Part shown: piece by piece, positions 14,206 to 23,406 of the stretch
Position numbering within the stretch: position 1 is the first letter of the stretch
How the letters are laid out: each line of letters begins with the position of its first letter
Origin: an uncultured Synergistales bacterium
GTDB lineage: Bacteria; Synergistota; Synergistia; Synergistales; Aminobacteriaceae
Assembly (NCBI GenBank): GCA_905233335.1
Contig: CAJOED010000020.1
Span: forward strand, 1-33,965
Length of the DNA stretch: 33,965 bases
Direction: 5' to 3'
Position numbers and translations under genes: made by a program
The notes under the pieces: model-generated
Databases searched by the model: none
Told to the model about the DNA's origin: nothing
The model's input: only the letters and a program-made list of their open reading frames with translations

Positions 14206-15700
14206 TCATTTCGCGCGTCTCACAGCTTCCTTCATTATGACATCATGCGCTCCGCCCTCCATAAGTGTAACAGGTGATACGAGCGTCAATTTTGCTTTTT
14301 CACGGAGTTCGCACAAGTTCAACGCCCCGCAGTTACAGAACGTAGACTTTATCTTGCTCAATGTTTCCGTAACGTTATCGCGAAGACTTCCTGCATACGG
14401 CACGTAGCTGTCGACTCCCTCCTCGAATGAGAGTTTCGCCTGTGATGAGTCGCCGCTGTCGTACCTCTGCCAGTTCCTAGCGCGTGAAGATCCCTCGCCC
14501 CAGTACTCTTTGACGTAGTTCCCGTTCACCATTACTTTATTCGTCGGACTCTCGTCGAAACGTGCAAAGTACCGGCCAAGCATACAGAAATCCGCACCCA
14601 TAGCAAGCGCAAGTGTTATATGGTAGTCCATCACGATGCCGCCGTCTGAACATATCGGTATGTATATTCCCGTCTCCGCAAAATACTCATCGCGTGCCTT
14701 CGCCACCTCAATAACCGCCGTAGCCTGTCCGCGCCCTATGCCTTTTGCCTCACGGGTGATACAGATTGACCCGCCCCCGATACCTATCTTCACGAAGTCA
14801 GCTCCCGCCTCCGCAAGAAACCTGAAACCGTCAGCGTCGACTACATTACCTCCGCCGACCTTCACACTGTCGCCGTAATTCTCCCGTATCCATGCATTCC
14901 GTGAAGCCTTCAGAGCTGTCAATGCATAACACATCAGCTCCCGCCTCAACAAGTGCCGGGACTCTCTGCGCGTAATCCCTCGTGTTGATGCCCGCTCCCG
15001 TCATGTATCGCTTCTGGTTGTCGAGGAGTTCCAGCGGGTTTTCCTTGTGCATGTCGTAGTCCTTCCTGAAAACAAACGCTACCATGTGCCCGCGCGAATC
15101 AACAACGGGTAATGCGTTCAGCTTGTGCTCCCATAAGAGGTCGTTCGCCTCGCTCAAACTCAATCCGTCGTGCGCAGAAATTACTTTGTCGATGGGTGTC
15201 ATGAAGTCCCGTACTTTTTCGTCGAGTCCCGTCCTGCTCACACGGTAATCACGGCTCGTTACGATGCCTAAAAGTTTTCCCGTCAGGCTCCCGTCATGAG
15301 TTACTGCTACGGTCGTGTGCCCGGTCTGTTCCTTCAGCGCAAGAATGTCCGCGAGTGTCTGTTCGGGACTGATAGCCGAGTCGTTAGCGACGAAACCTGC
15401 CTTGTAGCGTTTGACCCGCGCAACCATTTCCGCCTGCTTCTCTATGGGCTGTGAACAGTATATGAACGCTATTCCTCCTTCACGCGCGAGAGCTATAGCC
15501 ATGTTGTCGTCAGAAACCGACTGCATACACGCTGAAATCAACGGTATGTTTATCGATAACGGAGACTCTTCGCCCTTCCTGAACTTGCACAGCGGAGTGC
15601 GTAGTGATACGTTCGAGGGCACGCAATTTTCTGATGAGTACGATGGTATAAGAAGGTACTCGGAGAATGTGTGCGATGGTTCGTTGTAATAATAGGCCAT
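14206..15700 (-). pseudogene. guaB: IMP dehydrogenase, frameshifted
   Basis: IMP dehydrogenase oxidises IMP to XMP in guanine nucleotide synthesis. The first frame (from 15700) carries the N-terminal barrel part (SYSSENCVPSNVSLRTPL, ISACMQSVSDDNMAIALAREGG), two CBS domains (about 95-215) and LVEAGADVLCIDSSEGFTE. The second frame (ending 14206) resumes at WIRENYGDSVKVGGGNVVDADGF. It includes the catalytic loop GGGSICITREAKG with the active-site Cys, DGGIVMDYH, and a normal C-terminus. At the junction near 14892 the family's WQ...TL linker between SSEGFTE and WIRENYGD is missing, an apparent loss of roughly 17 bases that shifts the frame by +1. The ATG at 15700 has GAGAGGAG upstream. Together the two parts give an ordinary length of about 490 residues. 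Loss of this enzyme would force the cell to salvage guanine, so a sequence or assembly error must be considered. Confidence 0.85.
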
Positions 15701-15735
15701 GAAAAAATTTCTCCTCTCAAAAAATTTTGCGCTTT

Positions 15736-15744
15736 ATGATAACA
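15736..15744 (-). promoter_or_regulatory. Possible extended -10 promoter of the guaB-like gene
   Basis: On the minus strand this reads TGTTATCAT, an extended -10 form (TGn plus TATCAT), 36 bases upstream of the ATG. No good -35 box accompanies it. The 168-base gap to tadA must hold the promoters of both diverging genes. Confidence 0.4.
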
Positions 15745-15783
15745 CTTTGAACGTAAAAAAATTTTCTGACATTGTGCAACGTG

Positions 15784-15789
15784 TATAAT
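15784..15789 (+). promoter_or_regulatory. Consensus -10 box upstream of tadA
   Basis: A perfect TATAAT, preceded by GTG, lies 79 bases upstream of the tadA start. No -35 box of good quality is found at 16-18 bases. Confidence 0.5.
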
Positions 15790-15868
15790 ACTTTTCAAAA
15801 TTTACCTAGAAATACAAATGGAGATGACAGATTTTTTATGACGAGTAAAAACTTTATGATTGTGTTGA

Positions 15869-16327
15869 ATGATGATGAGCGATGATAATTATTTCATGAC
15901 GGCAGCACTTGATGAGGCAAGAGACGCTTTCACTCGCGGTGATGTTCCCGTCGGAGCATTGATAGTTCGCGGCGGAGAAGTTCTTTCACGAGGGAGCGAC
16001 CGAAAAGCACAAGACCCGACAGAGCACGCAGAAATTATCGCGATACGTTCATGTGCAGAGAAACTCGGACGGTGGAATCTCTCCGGGTGTACGCTGTATG
16101 TTACGCTTGAGCCTTGTCCGATGTGTGCGGGTGCTTGCGTGAATGCTAGAGTGTCGCGCGTGGTGTACGGTGCGAAAAATTATCGTTCGGGTGCGGGCGG
16201 AACTCTGTACAACATTCTCAATGATACGAGGCTGAATCATATCTGCAGGGTTGAGGCGGGAATTATGAGCCGTGAATGTCTGACTGTGCTTCAGGAATAT
16301 TTTTTGCGCAGGAGAAAAAGAACATGA
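15869..16327 (+). CDS. tadA: tRNA adenosine(34) deaminase
   Basis: This 152-residue cytosolic zinc enzyme converts A34 to inosine in the wobble position of tRNA-Arg. Zinc and catalytic motifs are complete: HAE at 53-55 and PCPMC with C83 and C86, in the context TLEPCPMCAGACVNARVSRVVYGA. The C-terminal helix region is normal. Three ATG codons in a row (15869, 15872, 15875) make the exact start uncertain, and none has a strong ribosome binding site. A 15-codon open frame starting at the ATG near 15838 overlaps the tadA start, and could couple translation, but nothing else supports it. Confidence 0.92.
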   Translation: MMMSDDNYFMTAALDEARDAFTRGDVPVGALIVRGGEVLSRGSDRKAQDPTEHAEIIAIRSCAEKLGRWNLSGCTLYVTLEPCPMCAGACVNARVSRVVYGAKNYRSGAGGTLYNILNDTRLNHICRVEAGIMSRECLTVLQEYFLRRRKRT

Positions 16328-16347
16328 CACTATATGAACTCATGGTA

Positions 16348-16440
16348 CAATGCGCGGAGAATACATGCCTCACACGATGCAAGCAGGCTACAACAGCGGG
16401 ACAAACTATCATGCTTCATAACACAGCAGGAGAACACGCA
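16348..16440 (+). repeat. Degenerate intergenic repeat-like sequence between tadA and recJ
   Basis: The 130-base gap has no gene I can support. It holds ACATGCCTCAC followed by GATGCAAGCAGG, then GCTTCATAACACAGCAGGA followed by ACACG. Each has a look-alike in the minC-minD gap: ACATGTTCAC followed by GTGCA, ATGGCAAGCAGG, and GCTTCATGTACTACAGCAGG. ATCATGCTTC occurs twice, at 16408 and at 16455 over the recJ start. Coding for a small peptide is possible but unsupported. Confidence 0.35.
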
Positions 16441-16457
16441 CAAAGGAGAGAATTATC

Positions 16458-18123
16458 ATGCTTCCCACGTGCCTGATGTCCGACCTCAAAATCTATCACC
16501 CCGGCGACTATACCCGTCAGCTTGCGAGTGAGCTGTCATGTCCCGAACTTGCCGCAGGAGTACTCGAAATGCTCAAAGGCAGCGAAGACCTCAAAACCCT
16601 CCGCGAATGGATACACCCGGACTTTTCCCGTCAGATGGAGAGCCTCGAACTTGGCCGGGCAAGCAAAGAAGCAAAAACACTATGGGAGTCGAAAAGTTCA
16701 TTCGGCAACGTCTTAGTGTACGGGGACTACGACACCGACGGCATATCATCAACCGTTCTTGCTATGGAGATATTCCGCAACAAGGCCGCACAAGTACGCT
16801 ACTTCATTCCGCGAAGGGACGTTCACGGCTACGGGCTGAATGCGGGAGTTCTTGAACACATTGCCGCATCTGGGTGCAACACTCTCATAGTTGTAGACTG
16901 CGGAACAAATGACTCTGAAATGCTCGAAAAGTTACGCACGGCAGGAATAAATATTTTTGTGTTCGATCATCATTCTGTTTCTGCTCCCGTAACTATACCT
17001 ACAATCGTAAATCCCTGCATCAACATGGAAGCCGGCGACCTGCAGAAAATTTGCGCTACTGCTGTGTTATGGTGCTGGGCGTGGAAAGAAAATATTGTTT
17101 CCCGGAAATTCCTTCAGTATGAAGTCGACCTCGTAGCACTCGCAACCATCGCTGACTGTATGCCCCTTCACAACCTCAACCGTTCACTTGTGCGCTACGG
17201 AATGAACTTAATGAGAAGCAACCCGCGCCGGGGATTAAGTGCGTTGTTCGACTGTCTCGGCATCAACAAGTCGCAGTTGTCGGAAGAACATCTCTCTATG
17301 CGCGTCATTCCCTGCCTCAATGCACCCGGAAGAATCGCTACGGCTGACACAGGAGTCCGGGCGTTGCTCGGAACAGGAAGCAATGACTCGGTGTATGCGT
17401 GCGTGAACGACCTCATGAGGATTAACCGCAAGCGTCAGACACTCACAGAGAATATTGCGCACGAGATAGACGACGGAATTTTGACGGGGACAATCACGAA
17501 TAACGTTCTCTACAATGGCACTTGGCCTATAGGAGTGTTGAGCGGAGTAGCAAGCAGAATTTGCACTTGCCGCTCCCGTCGGAAGCAAAGTAGTTCGTGG
17601 AACATTGCGAGTCCCTGAAGGCGGAGATGCTGTCGGTGTCCTTCGTGAGATTGCCGGAAAGCTCGACGCGTGGGGCGGGCACAAATACGCTGCTGGTTTC
17701 TCCGTGCTCGTCGAGAACTGGCCGGAAGTCTGCTCGGAACTTGAACGAATGCTCACGGACATAGAGATAAAGCCCGAAGGTGTTACGCCCGTCATCAGCA
17801 TATCTCCGTCGGACATATCCATTTCGGACTGGCGCGCGGTGTCTGCTCTCGGGCCTTTCGGGAACAACAACCCGTCGCCGAAATTCTACATCGATATGAA
17901 CAGCATCAACGCAGAAATCAACCCTATGGGCAAGGAAGGACGGCACAGCTATATCCGCGTCAACAATGCGAGGCTGTTAGCGTTCAACACTCCCGCAAGC
18001 GACGTAGTAGATATGATTGGGCGCGTAAAAGGTTGGGTATATCACCCGCGGCTGGATTACTGGAGGAATGAGGAGCAATTACAGTTCATACTTGATTGCG
18101 CCGTTACGGAAGGAGGCGTTTAG
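16458..18123 (+). pseudogene. recJ: Single-stranded-DNA exonuclease RecJ-like (DHH family), frameshifted
   Basis: RecJ degrades single-stranded DNA 5' to 3' in recombination and repair. The first frame (16458-17618) has the DHH phosphoesterase motifs: VYGDYDTDGISS near residue 90, VVDCGTND, FDHHSV, then LATIADCMPL and CLNAPGRIATADTG. The second frame (to 18123) has ALAAPVGSKVVRGTLRVPEGGDAV, the DHHA1 signature GGHKYAAGF, and the C-terminal OB-like domain. The break is near 17550. The first frame is correct to GVLSGVASR; the other resumes at EFALAAPVG after a +1 shift, and the few residues normally linking these are absent. AAGGAG precedes the ATG at 16458. The gene ends one base before the relA/spoT TTG. 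About 555 residues in total, as expected for RecJ. Confidence 0.83.
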
Positions 18124-18124
18124 T

Positions 18125-20452
18125 TTGCCCGATGCCCTTGAAACTCTTGAAACAGGCGGTGAAACTTTTTCGTCAATAATTAACAGTGTACCTTCAATAG
18201 ATAATTCGTCGAGCTATCTGCATGATATGTATGCTTTGCGTGATGAGTTCTTTGCGAAAATCCCCGAAAAATCCCAGAAGGAGTGCGTGCGTTCTGTATG
18301 GCAGGAGTTATGGGCTAAGGCTATGCTCTCACTCACTCCCGAACAAATGAACAGACTCGGTGAAGCGTTCGTGTTCTCTGCGATTGCCCACAAGGATCAG
18401 TTACGCAAGTCAGGAGATCCGTATATAGTTCACACTTTGAGTGCGGCGTTGATTCTGGCGGATATGCGGCTTGATATGTCGACACTTGAGGCGGCACTTC
18501 TCCATGACACTCTTGAAGATACTGATGTAACAAGCGAGGAACTCACAGAAAAATTCGGTGCTGACGTTGAGACTCTCGTGAAGGGCGTAACGAAATTAGC
18601 GCATGATGACGTAAAAGAGTTCATGTCCCGCGAGGATCTTACGAGTGAAAATTTGCGGCGTATGTTTATCGTTATGGCTCGTGATATTCGGGTGGTACTG
18701 ATAAAACTTGCTGACCGTCTGCACAACATGAGGACTCTTGATGTCATGAAGCCGGAAAAGCAGGAACGTATAGCCCGTGAGACTATGGAGATTTACGCAC
18801 CTCTTGCGCACCGACTCGGCATATATCACATGAAGAGGGAGCTTGAGGATCTTTCGTTCATGTACTTGCAGCCGGATATATATGCGGAAGTTAAGCGTCG
18901 TGTGAAGAAGCGTATGCCCAAAATGGAGGAAGTCATCGAGAAGGCGCGCGCAATTCTTGAGGACAGACTGCAGAGAGAAAATATACCGTGCAGGATTAAG
19001 GGACGTTCAAAGCACTATTACAGCATTTACGAGAAGATGCAGAGAAAGAAAATTTCCTTTGATGAGCTGTATGATATTCTTGCGGTGCGTGTTCTGGTGT
19101 CTGATGTTACGACGTGTTATTCTGTGCTTGGTATCGTGCATTCGTTATGGGTGCCTGTTCCCGGACAGTTCGACGACTACATAGCAACCCCGAAAAGCAA
19201 CATGTACCAGTCATTGCACACAACAGTAATGGCATTCGGTGTTCCTCTTGAAGTGCAGATACGTACATACGAGATGAATCACTTTGCGGAATACGGAATA
19301 GCGGCTCACTGGGTGTACAAGGCCGGAGGAAGCAGAAAGCTCATCAAGGGACTCGACGCAAAATTGATGTGGGTACGTCAAGCATTAGAGGCCGGGCAGG
19401 ACGGGGACAGCAAAGAGTTCATGGACGTTCTGAAGAGTGATATATTGCTGACGAGTGAGCTTTATGTTTTCACGCCCGACGGGAAACCCATGATACTCCC
19501 GAACGGATCTACGACGCTGGATTTTGCTTATGCTGTACATACTGAAGTCGGAAATCACTGCGTCGGTGCACAGATTAATGGACGAATTGTCCCGCTCAAC
19601 ACACAGCTTCACAACGGCGATATAGTTCGCATACTGACATCACCGAACGGCTCCCCCTCAAAGGACTGGCTCAAGATAGTGAGTTCGGCCAAGACGAGAA
19701 GCAAAATACGGAGCTACTTCAAGCAGGCAGAGAAGGACGAACGCGACGAGAAACTTGAACGCGGCTGGAAACTCATAGAGCGCGAACTCAAACGCCGGGG
19801 CTTGAACGACGTAACACGGGCGGACTTCAACAACATAGACGAACAGCTAATAGCAGTCGGGTCGGGGTCAATAGGGCCGGGAGAAGCCGCACAGAAACTT
19901 TCACTCGCATATTTGCAGCATCATTCAGGAGCACAGCAGACAGCACCCGTAGAAATCACCCCTGAACCTCCCGCACAGAAAAAGGACAACAAGTCGGATA
20001 TTCTCGTTGAGGGTGAAGGTGGAGTCAGCGTAACTCTCGCAAGCTGCTGCGACCCCGTACCTGGTGATGAGATTATCGGCTATTCGTCGGTGAGAAGAGG
20101 AATAACGATACACCGCGCCGACTGTAAGAGCGTGAAAAGCAGAAAGGACGACAGAATAGTGAATGTCTCGTGGGCATCACAGGACACAGAGAGCGTCAGT
20201 CCTCCCCGAAAAGCGAAACTCTACACGGCACGCCTCAAAGTTGAGGGAGTAGACCGCGAAGAATTATTGTCGGACGCAACCCGTGCACTTGGCCTTGAGG
20301 GAAGCTCGATAGTCGGCATTAAGGCTACAATGGCGGGAAATAGTTTAATGCGTATGAAAATAGAATTGCGCGTGAAAAATCTTGAGCACCTGTATTCTGT
20401 CATGGCAAGACTGAATGAGATACGCGGAATTATTGAGGTAACAAGGGGGTAA
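18125..20452 (+). CDS. rel: Bifunctional (p)ppGpp synthetase/hydrolase, RelA/SpoT family
   Basis: This 775-residue enzyme makes and degrades the alarmone (p)ppGpp in the stringent response. Domains in order: HD hydrolase (about 80-210), with HDTLEDT at 127-133 and KLADRLHNMRTL; synthetase (about 240-370), with GRSKHYYSIY at 293-302, YDILAVRVLV and YQSLHTTV near 361-368; TGS (about 445-505, LYVFTPDGKPMILPNG); and a C-terminal zinc-finger-like CC region (SCCDPVPGDEIIGY) and ACT domain. The intact HD motif suggests that hydrolase is active, so Rel/SpoT rather than RelA. In the substrate loop Met stands where Gly is usual (NMYQSLHTT for NGYxSLHTT). Start: TTG at 18125 with GGAGG 8 bases upstream, directly after the recJ stop. 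Confidence 0.93.
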   Translation: MPDALETLETGGETFSSIINSVPSIDNSSSYLHDMYALRDEFFAKIPEKSQKECVRSVWQELWAKAMLSLTPEQMNRLGEAFVFSAIAHKDQLRKSGDPYIVHTLSAALILADMRLDMSTLEAALLHDTLEDTDVTSEELTEKFGADVETLVKGVTKLAHDDVKEFMSREDLTSENLRRMFIVMARDIRVVLIKLADRLHNMRTLDVMKPEKQERIARETMEIYAPLAHRLGIYHMKRELEDLSFMYLQPDIYAEVKRRVKKRMPKMEEVIEKARAILEDRLQRENIPCRIKGRSKHYYSIYEKMQRKKISFDELYDILAVRVLVSDVTTCYSVLGIVHSLWVPVPGQFDDYIATPKSNMYQSLHTTVMAFGVPLEVQIRTYEMNHFAEYGIAAHWVYKAGGSRKLIKGLDAKLMWVRQALEAGQDGDSKEFMDVLKSDILLTSELYVFTPDGKPMILPNGSTTLDFAYAVHTEVGNHCVGAQINGRIVPLNTQLHNGDIVRILTSPNGSPSKDWLKIVSSAKTRSKIRSYFKQAEKDERDEKLERGWKLIERELKRRGLNDVTRADFNNIDEQLIAVGSGSIGPGEAAQKLSLAYLQHHSGAQQTAPVEITPEPPAQKKDNKSDILVEGEGGVSVTLASCCDPVPGDEIIGYSSVRRGITIHRADCKSVKSRKDDRIVNVSWASQDTESVSPPRKAKLYTARLKVEGVDREELLSDATRALGLEGSSIVGIKATMAGNSLMRMKIELRVKNLEHLYSVMARLNEIRGIIEVTRG

Positions 20453-20458
20453 CAAGTT

Positions 20459-20899
20459 ATGAGGCTTCTGATACAGAGAGTAAAGCGTGCGGCAGTTACT
20501 ATAGAGGGAAAAGAACGGCGCGAAATCGGGCAGGGTATGTGCGTCTTTATCGGCGTAACTCACAATGACGACACAAAAAAAGCTGACTGGCTCGCGGAAA
20601 AAATGTCGGGCTTGCGTATATTTGAGGACGACGACGGAAAAATTAATCTCTCACTGCAGGACATCGGCGGTGATGTGTTATTAGTTTCGCAGTTCTCATT
20701 GTACGCCTCGTGCGCAAAGGGACGACGACCCAGCTTCACTGATGCCGCAAAACCTGATGAGGCCGAGAAGCTCTACGATTACTTTGTGTCGAAAGTGCAG
20801 AGCATGGGACTTCACAAGGTATCATGCGGTGAGTTCGGCGCGAACATGGAAGTAGAAATCATCAACGACGGCCCATTGACCTTCATAATTGACGCATAA
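20459..20899 (+). CDS. dtd: D-aminoacyl-tRNA deacylase
   Basis: This 146-residue homodimeric enzyme removes D-amino acids (and glycine) from mischarged tRNAs, chiral proofreading in the cytosol. Both signature motifs are present: SQFSLYASCAKGRRPSF (family SQFTLxxxxxKGxRPSF) and NDGPLTFIID (family NxGPVT, here with Leu for Val). GANMEVEIIND matches family sequences too. The ATG lies 6 bases after the relA/spoT stop with GGGGG upstream; these two genes are neighbours in many bacteria. Confidence 0.93.
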   Translation: MRLLIQRVKRAAVTIEGKERREIGQGMCVFIGVTHNDDTKKADWLAEKMSGLRIFEDDDGKINLSLQDIGGDVLLVSQFSLYASCAKGRRPSFTDAAKPDEAEKLYDYFVSKVQSMGLHKVSCGEFGANMEVEIINDGPLTFIIDA

Positions 20900-20929
20900 C
20901 AGAGAGTAACAGAAAGGACAAAGATTAAC

Positions 20930-21565
20930 ATGAACTATAAGCGTTTTCCGTTGGGAGCACTATGGACTAACGGTTATTTGTTTTGGGACGATGACACGCA
21001 TGAAGCCTTCTTCATTGATCCGGGCGGGGACACTCACGAGGTCAGAGAGTTTCTCGACGCTCACAATCTCACGCTGAAAATGATACTCCTCACTCACGGC
21101 CATATAGATCACATTGCGGGCATTCATGAGCTTGTGCCTTTTGTCGGAAACAATATATACATCGGCGAAAAAGATGCGCACATGCTCCGTAAACCGTCGG
21201 GGCAGCTTCAGTCGTTGCTTGGCGTTCATTGTGAGGGGCTGAATGATTTTCACGAGGTCAGCGAGGGAAGAGTGATAGATTTTCCCGGCTACAGCATAAA
21301 GGTAATGGAGACTCCCGGACACACAGAAGGCAGCGTTTGCTACATGATAACGGACAAGGACGGGCATAAAGTATTAGTTTCGGGCGATACACTTTTCGCG
21401 CAGAGTGTCGGACGTACTGACTTGGAGGGCGGCGATGACCTGAAACTTGAAGCATCACTACGGCGGCTTGACACATTGCAGGACGGACTTCATGTTATGC
21501 CTGGACACGGGCCGGATACGTCAATCGGTGAAGAGCGCGAACTCAACCCATACTGGCCAAGATAG
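20930..21565 (+). CDS. Metallo-beta-lactamase-fold hydrolase (glyoxalase II-like)
   Basis: This 211-residue cytosolic hydrolase has the metal motif THGHIDH at residues 55-61, the later His in ETPGHTEGS, Asp in SGDTLFAQSVGRTDL and His in MPGHGPDT: a complete two-metal site of the glyoxalase II/YcbL type. Family members hydrolyse thioesters such as S-lactoylglutathione, but the small form without the glutathione-binding C-terminal domain (as here) often has an unknown substrate. It lies 30 bases after dtd, as in many bacteria, and is probably in the same transcript. Confidence 0.88.
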   Translation: MNYKRFPLGALWTNGYLFWDDDTHEAFFIDPGGDTHEVREFLDAHNLTLKMILLTHGHIDHIAGIHELVPFVGNNIYIGEKDAHMLRKPSGQLQSLLGVHCEGLNDFHEVSEGRVIDFPGYSIKVMETPGHTEGSVCYMITDKDGHKVLVSGDTLFAQSVGRTDLEGGDDLKLEASLRRLDTLQDGLHVMPGHGPDTSIGEERELNPYWPR

Positions 21566-21583
21566 AGAGAGGACTCACACAGA

Positions 21584-22639
21584 ATGTTCAAATACATATC
21601 GGGCAAATTAGGAATGGATGTCGGCATTGATTTAGGCTCGTCGAATATCGTCGTGTACGTTAAGGACAAAGGCATAGTGTTAAGTGAACCGTCAGCCGTT
21701 GCAGTAAAGAAGCTCCCTCGCGGTGAAGGGCTTGAAGTTATTGCTGTCGGTCGGGACGCAAAAGCAATGTCGGGAAAAGTTCCGGCTGGTATTGAGGCGA
21801 TATGGCCGCTTGAAGGCGGAGTGATTGCGAATTTCGACATGACTCAGGAACTCATAAAGCACTGTTTGAGGCGCGTAAATTCGGGAAATACATTCATGGT
21901 ACACCCTAGAGTCGTAATCTCAATCCCTGCAGAAGTTACAGAAGTGGAACGCAAAGCCGTAATCGACGCAACACTAGGAGCAGGAGCAAGCGAGGCATAT
22001 ATCGTTGAGGAACCAATAAGTGCGGCACTAGGTGTCGGACTTCCCATAGACAAGCCCAGCGGGTGCATGGTCATAGATATAGGCGGCGGGACAAGTGAAG
22101 TCAGCGTAATATCACTAGGCGGCATCGTCGTAACGAGTTCTTTACGTACAGCAGGGAAGATGATGGATAATGCTATCGTTGCTATGGTGCGTTCACGTTA
22201 TGCGCTGCTCATCGGCGACACCACAGCAGAAGAAGTCAAGAACACAATCGGCTCTGCTCTTCCGCTTGATGAGGAACTCGAAATGAACGTAAAAGGCCGG
22301 GACTTGTCGGACGGACTCCCGAAAAGCGACAAAGTGTCATCCATAGAAGTACGCGAGGCAATGGAGCCTATATTCACTGGAATAGAAGACATGGTGAAGG
22401 TTGCCCTCGAAAAAATGCCGCCCGAACTCGCAAAAGATGTAGTCGACAGGGGCATAATCTTAACGGGAGGAGTTGCGTTGATGCGTGGTTTCAGTGAGAG
22501 GTTATCACGCGCGATAAATACTCCCGTCATAGTTGCCGAACAGCCGCTGTATTCTGTGGCACTTGGTGTCGGAAAGATACTCGATAATCTCGGAGCAATG
22601 CGCCGGGTTCTTGTGTCGGTTGAACGCGGTTCACGTTAA
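21584..22639 (+). CDS. mreB: Rod shape-determining protein MreB
   Basis: This 351-residue actin homologue forms membrane-bound filaments and directs elongation of the cell wall. ATP-site motifs: phosphate 1 GIDLGSSNIVV near residue 15, phosphate 2 VIDIGGGTSEVSVISLGG near 165, and adenosine GGVALMRGFSERLS near 298. The N-terminal stretch MFKYISGKLGMD may be the amphipathic membrane anchor. First of the mreBCD-mrdA-minCDE-rodA block; its stop overlaps the mreC ATG. GAGAGAGGA lies upstream of the start. Confidence 0.95.
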   Translation: MFKYISGKLGMDVGIDLGSSNIVVYVKDKGIVLSEPSAVAVKKLPRGEGLEVIAVGRDAKAMSGKVPAGIEAIWPLEGGVIANFDMTQELIKHCLRRVNSGNTFMVHPRVVISIPAEVTEVERKAVIDATLGAGASEAYIVEEPISAALGVGLPIDKPSGCMVIDIGGGTSEVSVISLGGIVVTSSLRTAGKMMDNAIVAMVRSRYALLIGDTTAEEVKNTIGSALPLDEELEMNVKGRDLSDGLPKSDKVSSIEVREAMEPIFTGIEDMVKVALEKMPPELAKDVVDRGIILTGGVALMRGFSERLSRAINTPVIVAEQPLYSVALGVGKILDNLGAMRRVLVSVERGSR

Positions 22640-23406
22640 TGGACAACACACGCAACACAACGCGCGAATGGATACACGGACTTACGGCGTTAATACTCGC
22701 TTTGTTTCTCTTGGGCGTAAGTTCGGGTCTCGGCATTCAGAAAAGCATCGTAGACATCTGGGGCGCAATACTCTCAATCCCTGAATACCCAGCTGTAGTC
22801 ATGCGTGAAATGTATTTGGGCTGGCGTTCATGGTCGCGCGACAAGAACTCACTGAACGAAGAAGTTACCCGCCTCCGCAACGAAAACGCAAAACTCCGTC
22901 TTGACCTCGCGAAAATCACCAGCGGAAATGTCTACGTTGCATCACAAGATGAGGTTAGGACAGCAAGAGTTACTCTCCGTGCGCCTATGTCGTGGTGGAG
23001 TGAGATACGCATAGACCGCGGCGAACAGGACAAAATCACGCAGGGGCTTCCTGTGTTCTACAACGGGTACTTAATCGGGCGTGTCAGCAACGTGTCATTG
23101 ATGTCATCATGGGCTGAACTGATAACGTCATCGAGCTTCATGATTCCGGCGGTGATTGAGGAGACTCGCGAACTCGGCGTAGTTGCGGGCGACGGGAACG
23201 GTACAGTGCTCATGAAGTATATCCCCGTAAGCAGGGCTGTAAGAGCTGGCATGAAGGTCAGTACGGCGATGATAGGCGAGCAACTTCCTCCCGGACTCCC
23301 GATAGGACAGATAGCGGGTGAAATTTCGACGGGTGCGGATGGTTATGCAACGTACAGGATAAATCCCGGTGCGGATCTTTCGAGATTTTACACGGTGAAT
23401 TACTGA
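22639..23406 (+). CDS. mreC: Rod shape-determining protein MreC
   Basis: This 255-residue protein has one N-terminal membrane helix (about 13-33), a coiled coil (about 55-90, KNSLNEEVTRLRNENAKLRLDLAKI) and the periplasmic double beta-barrel domain (from about 100), with GLPVFYNGYLIGRVSNVS and LPPGLPIGQI. It connects MreB and MreD to the wall-synthesis enzymes. ATG overlaps the mreB stop and its own stop overlaps mreD by one base. Slightly shorter than typical MreC. Confidence 0.92.
   Translation: MDNTRNTTREWIHGLTALILALFLLGVSSGLGIQKSIVDIWGAILSIPEYPAVVMREMYLGWRSWSRDKNSLNEEVTRLRNENAKLRLDLAKITSGNVYVASQDEVRTARVTLRAPMSWWSEIRIDRGEQDKITQGLPVFYNGYLIGRVSNVSLMSSWAELITSSSFMIPAVIEETRELGVVAGDGNGTVLMKYIPVSRAVRAGMKVSTAMIGEQLPPGLPIGQIAGEISTGADGYATYRINPGADLSRFYTVNY

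Noticed and set aside
15701..15868. Purine riboswitch before the guaB-like gene
   Set aside because: The leader is short and AT-rich, and the three-way junction with the conserved loop motifs is not visible.
15838..15885. 15-codon leader peptide before tadA
   Set aside because: The spacing from the only purine run is too long and no attenuator-like hairpin follows; not enough to call a gene.
16328..16457. Small signal recognition particle RNA gene next to tadA
   Set aside because: SRP RNA often lies downstream of tadA, but the conserved GGAAGGAAGCAGC-type loop and the long hairpin are not present here.
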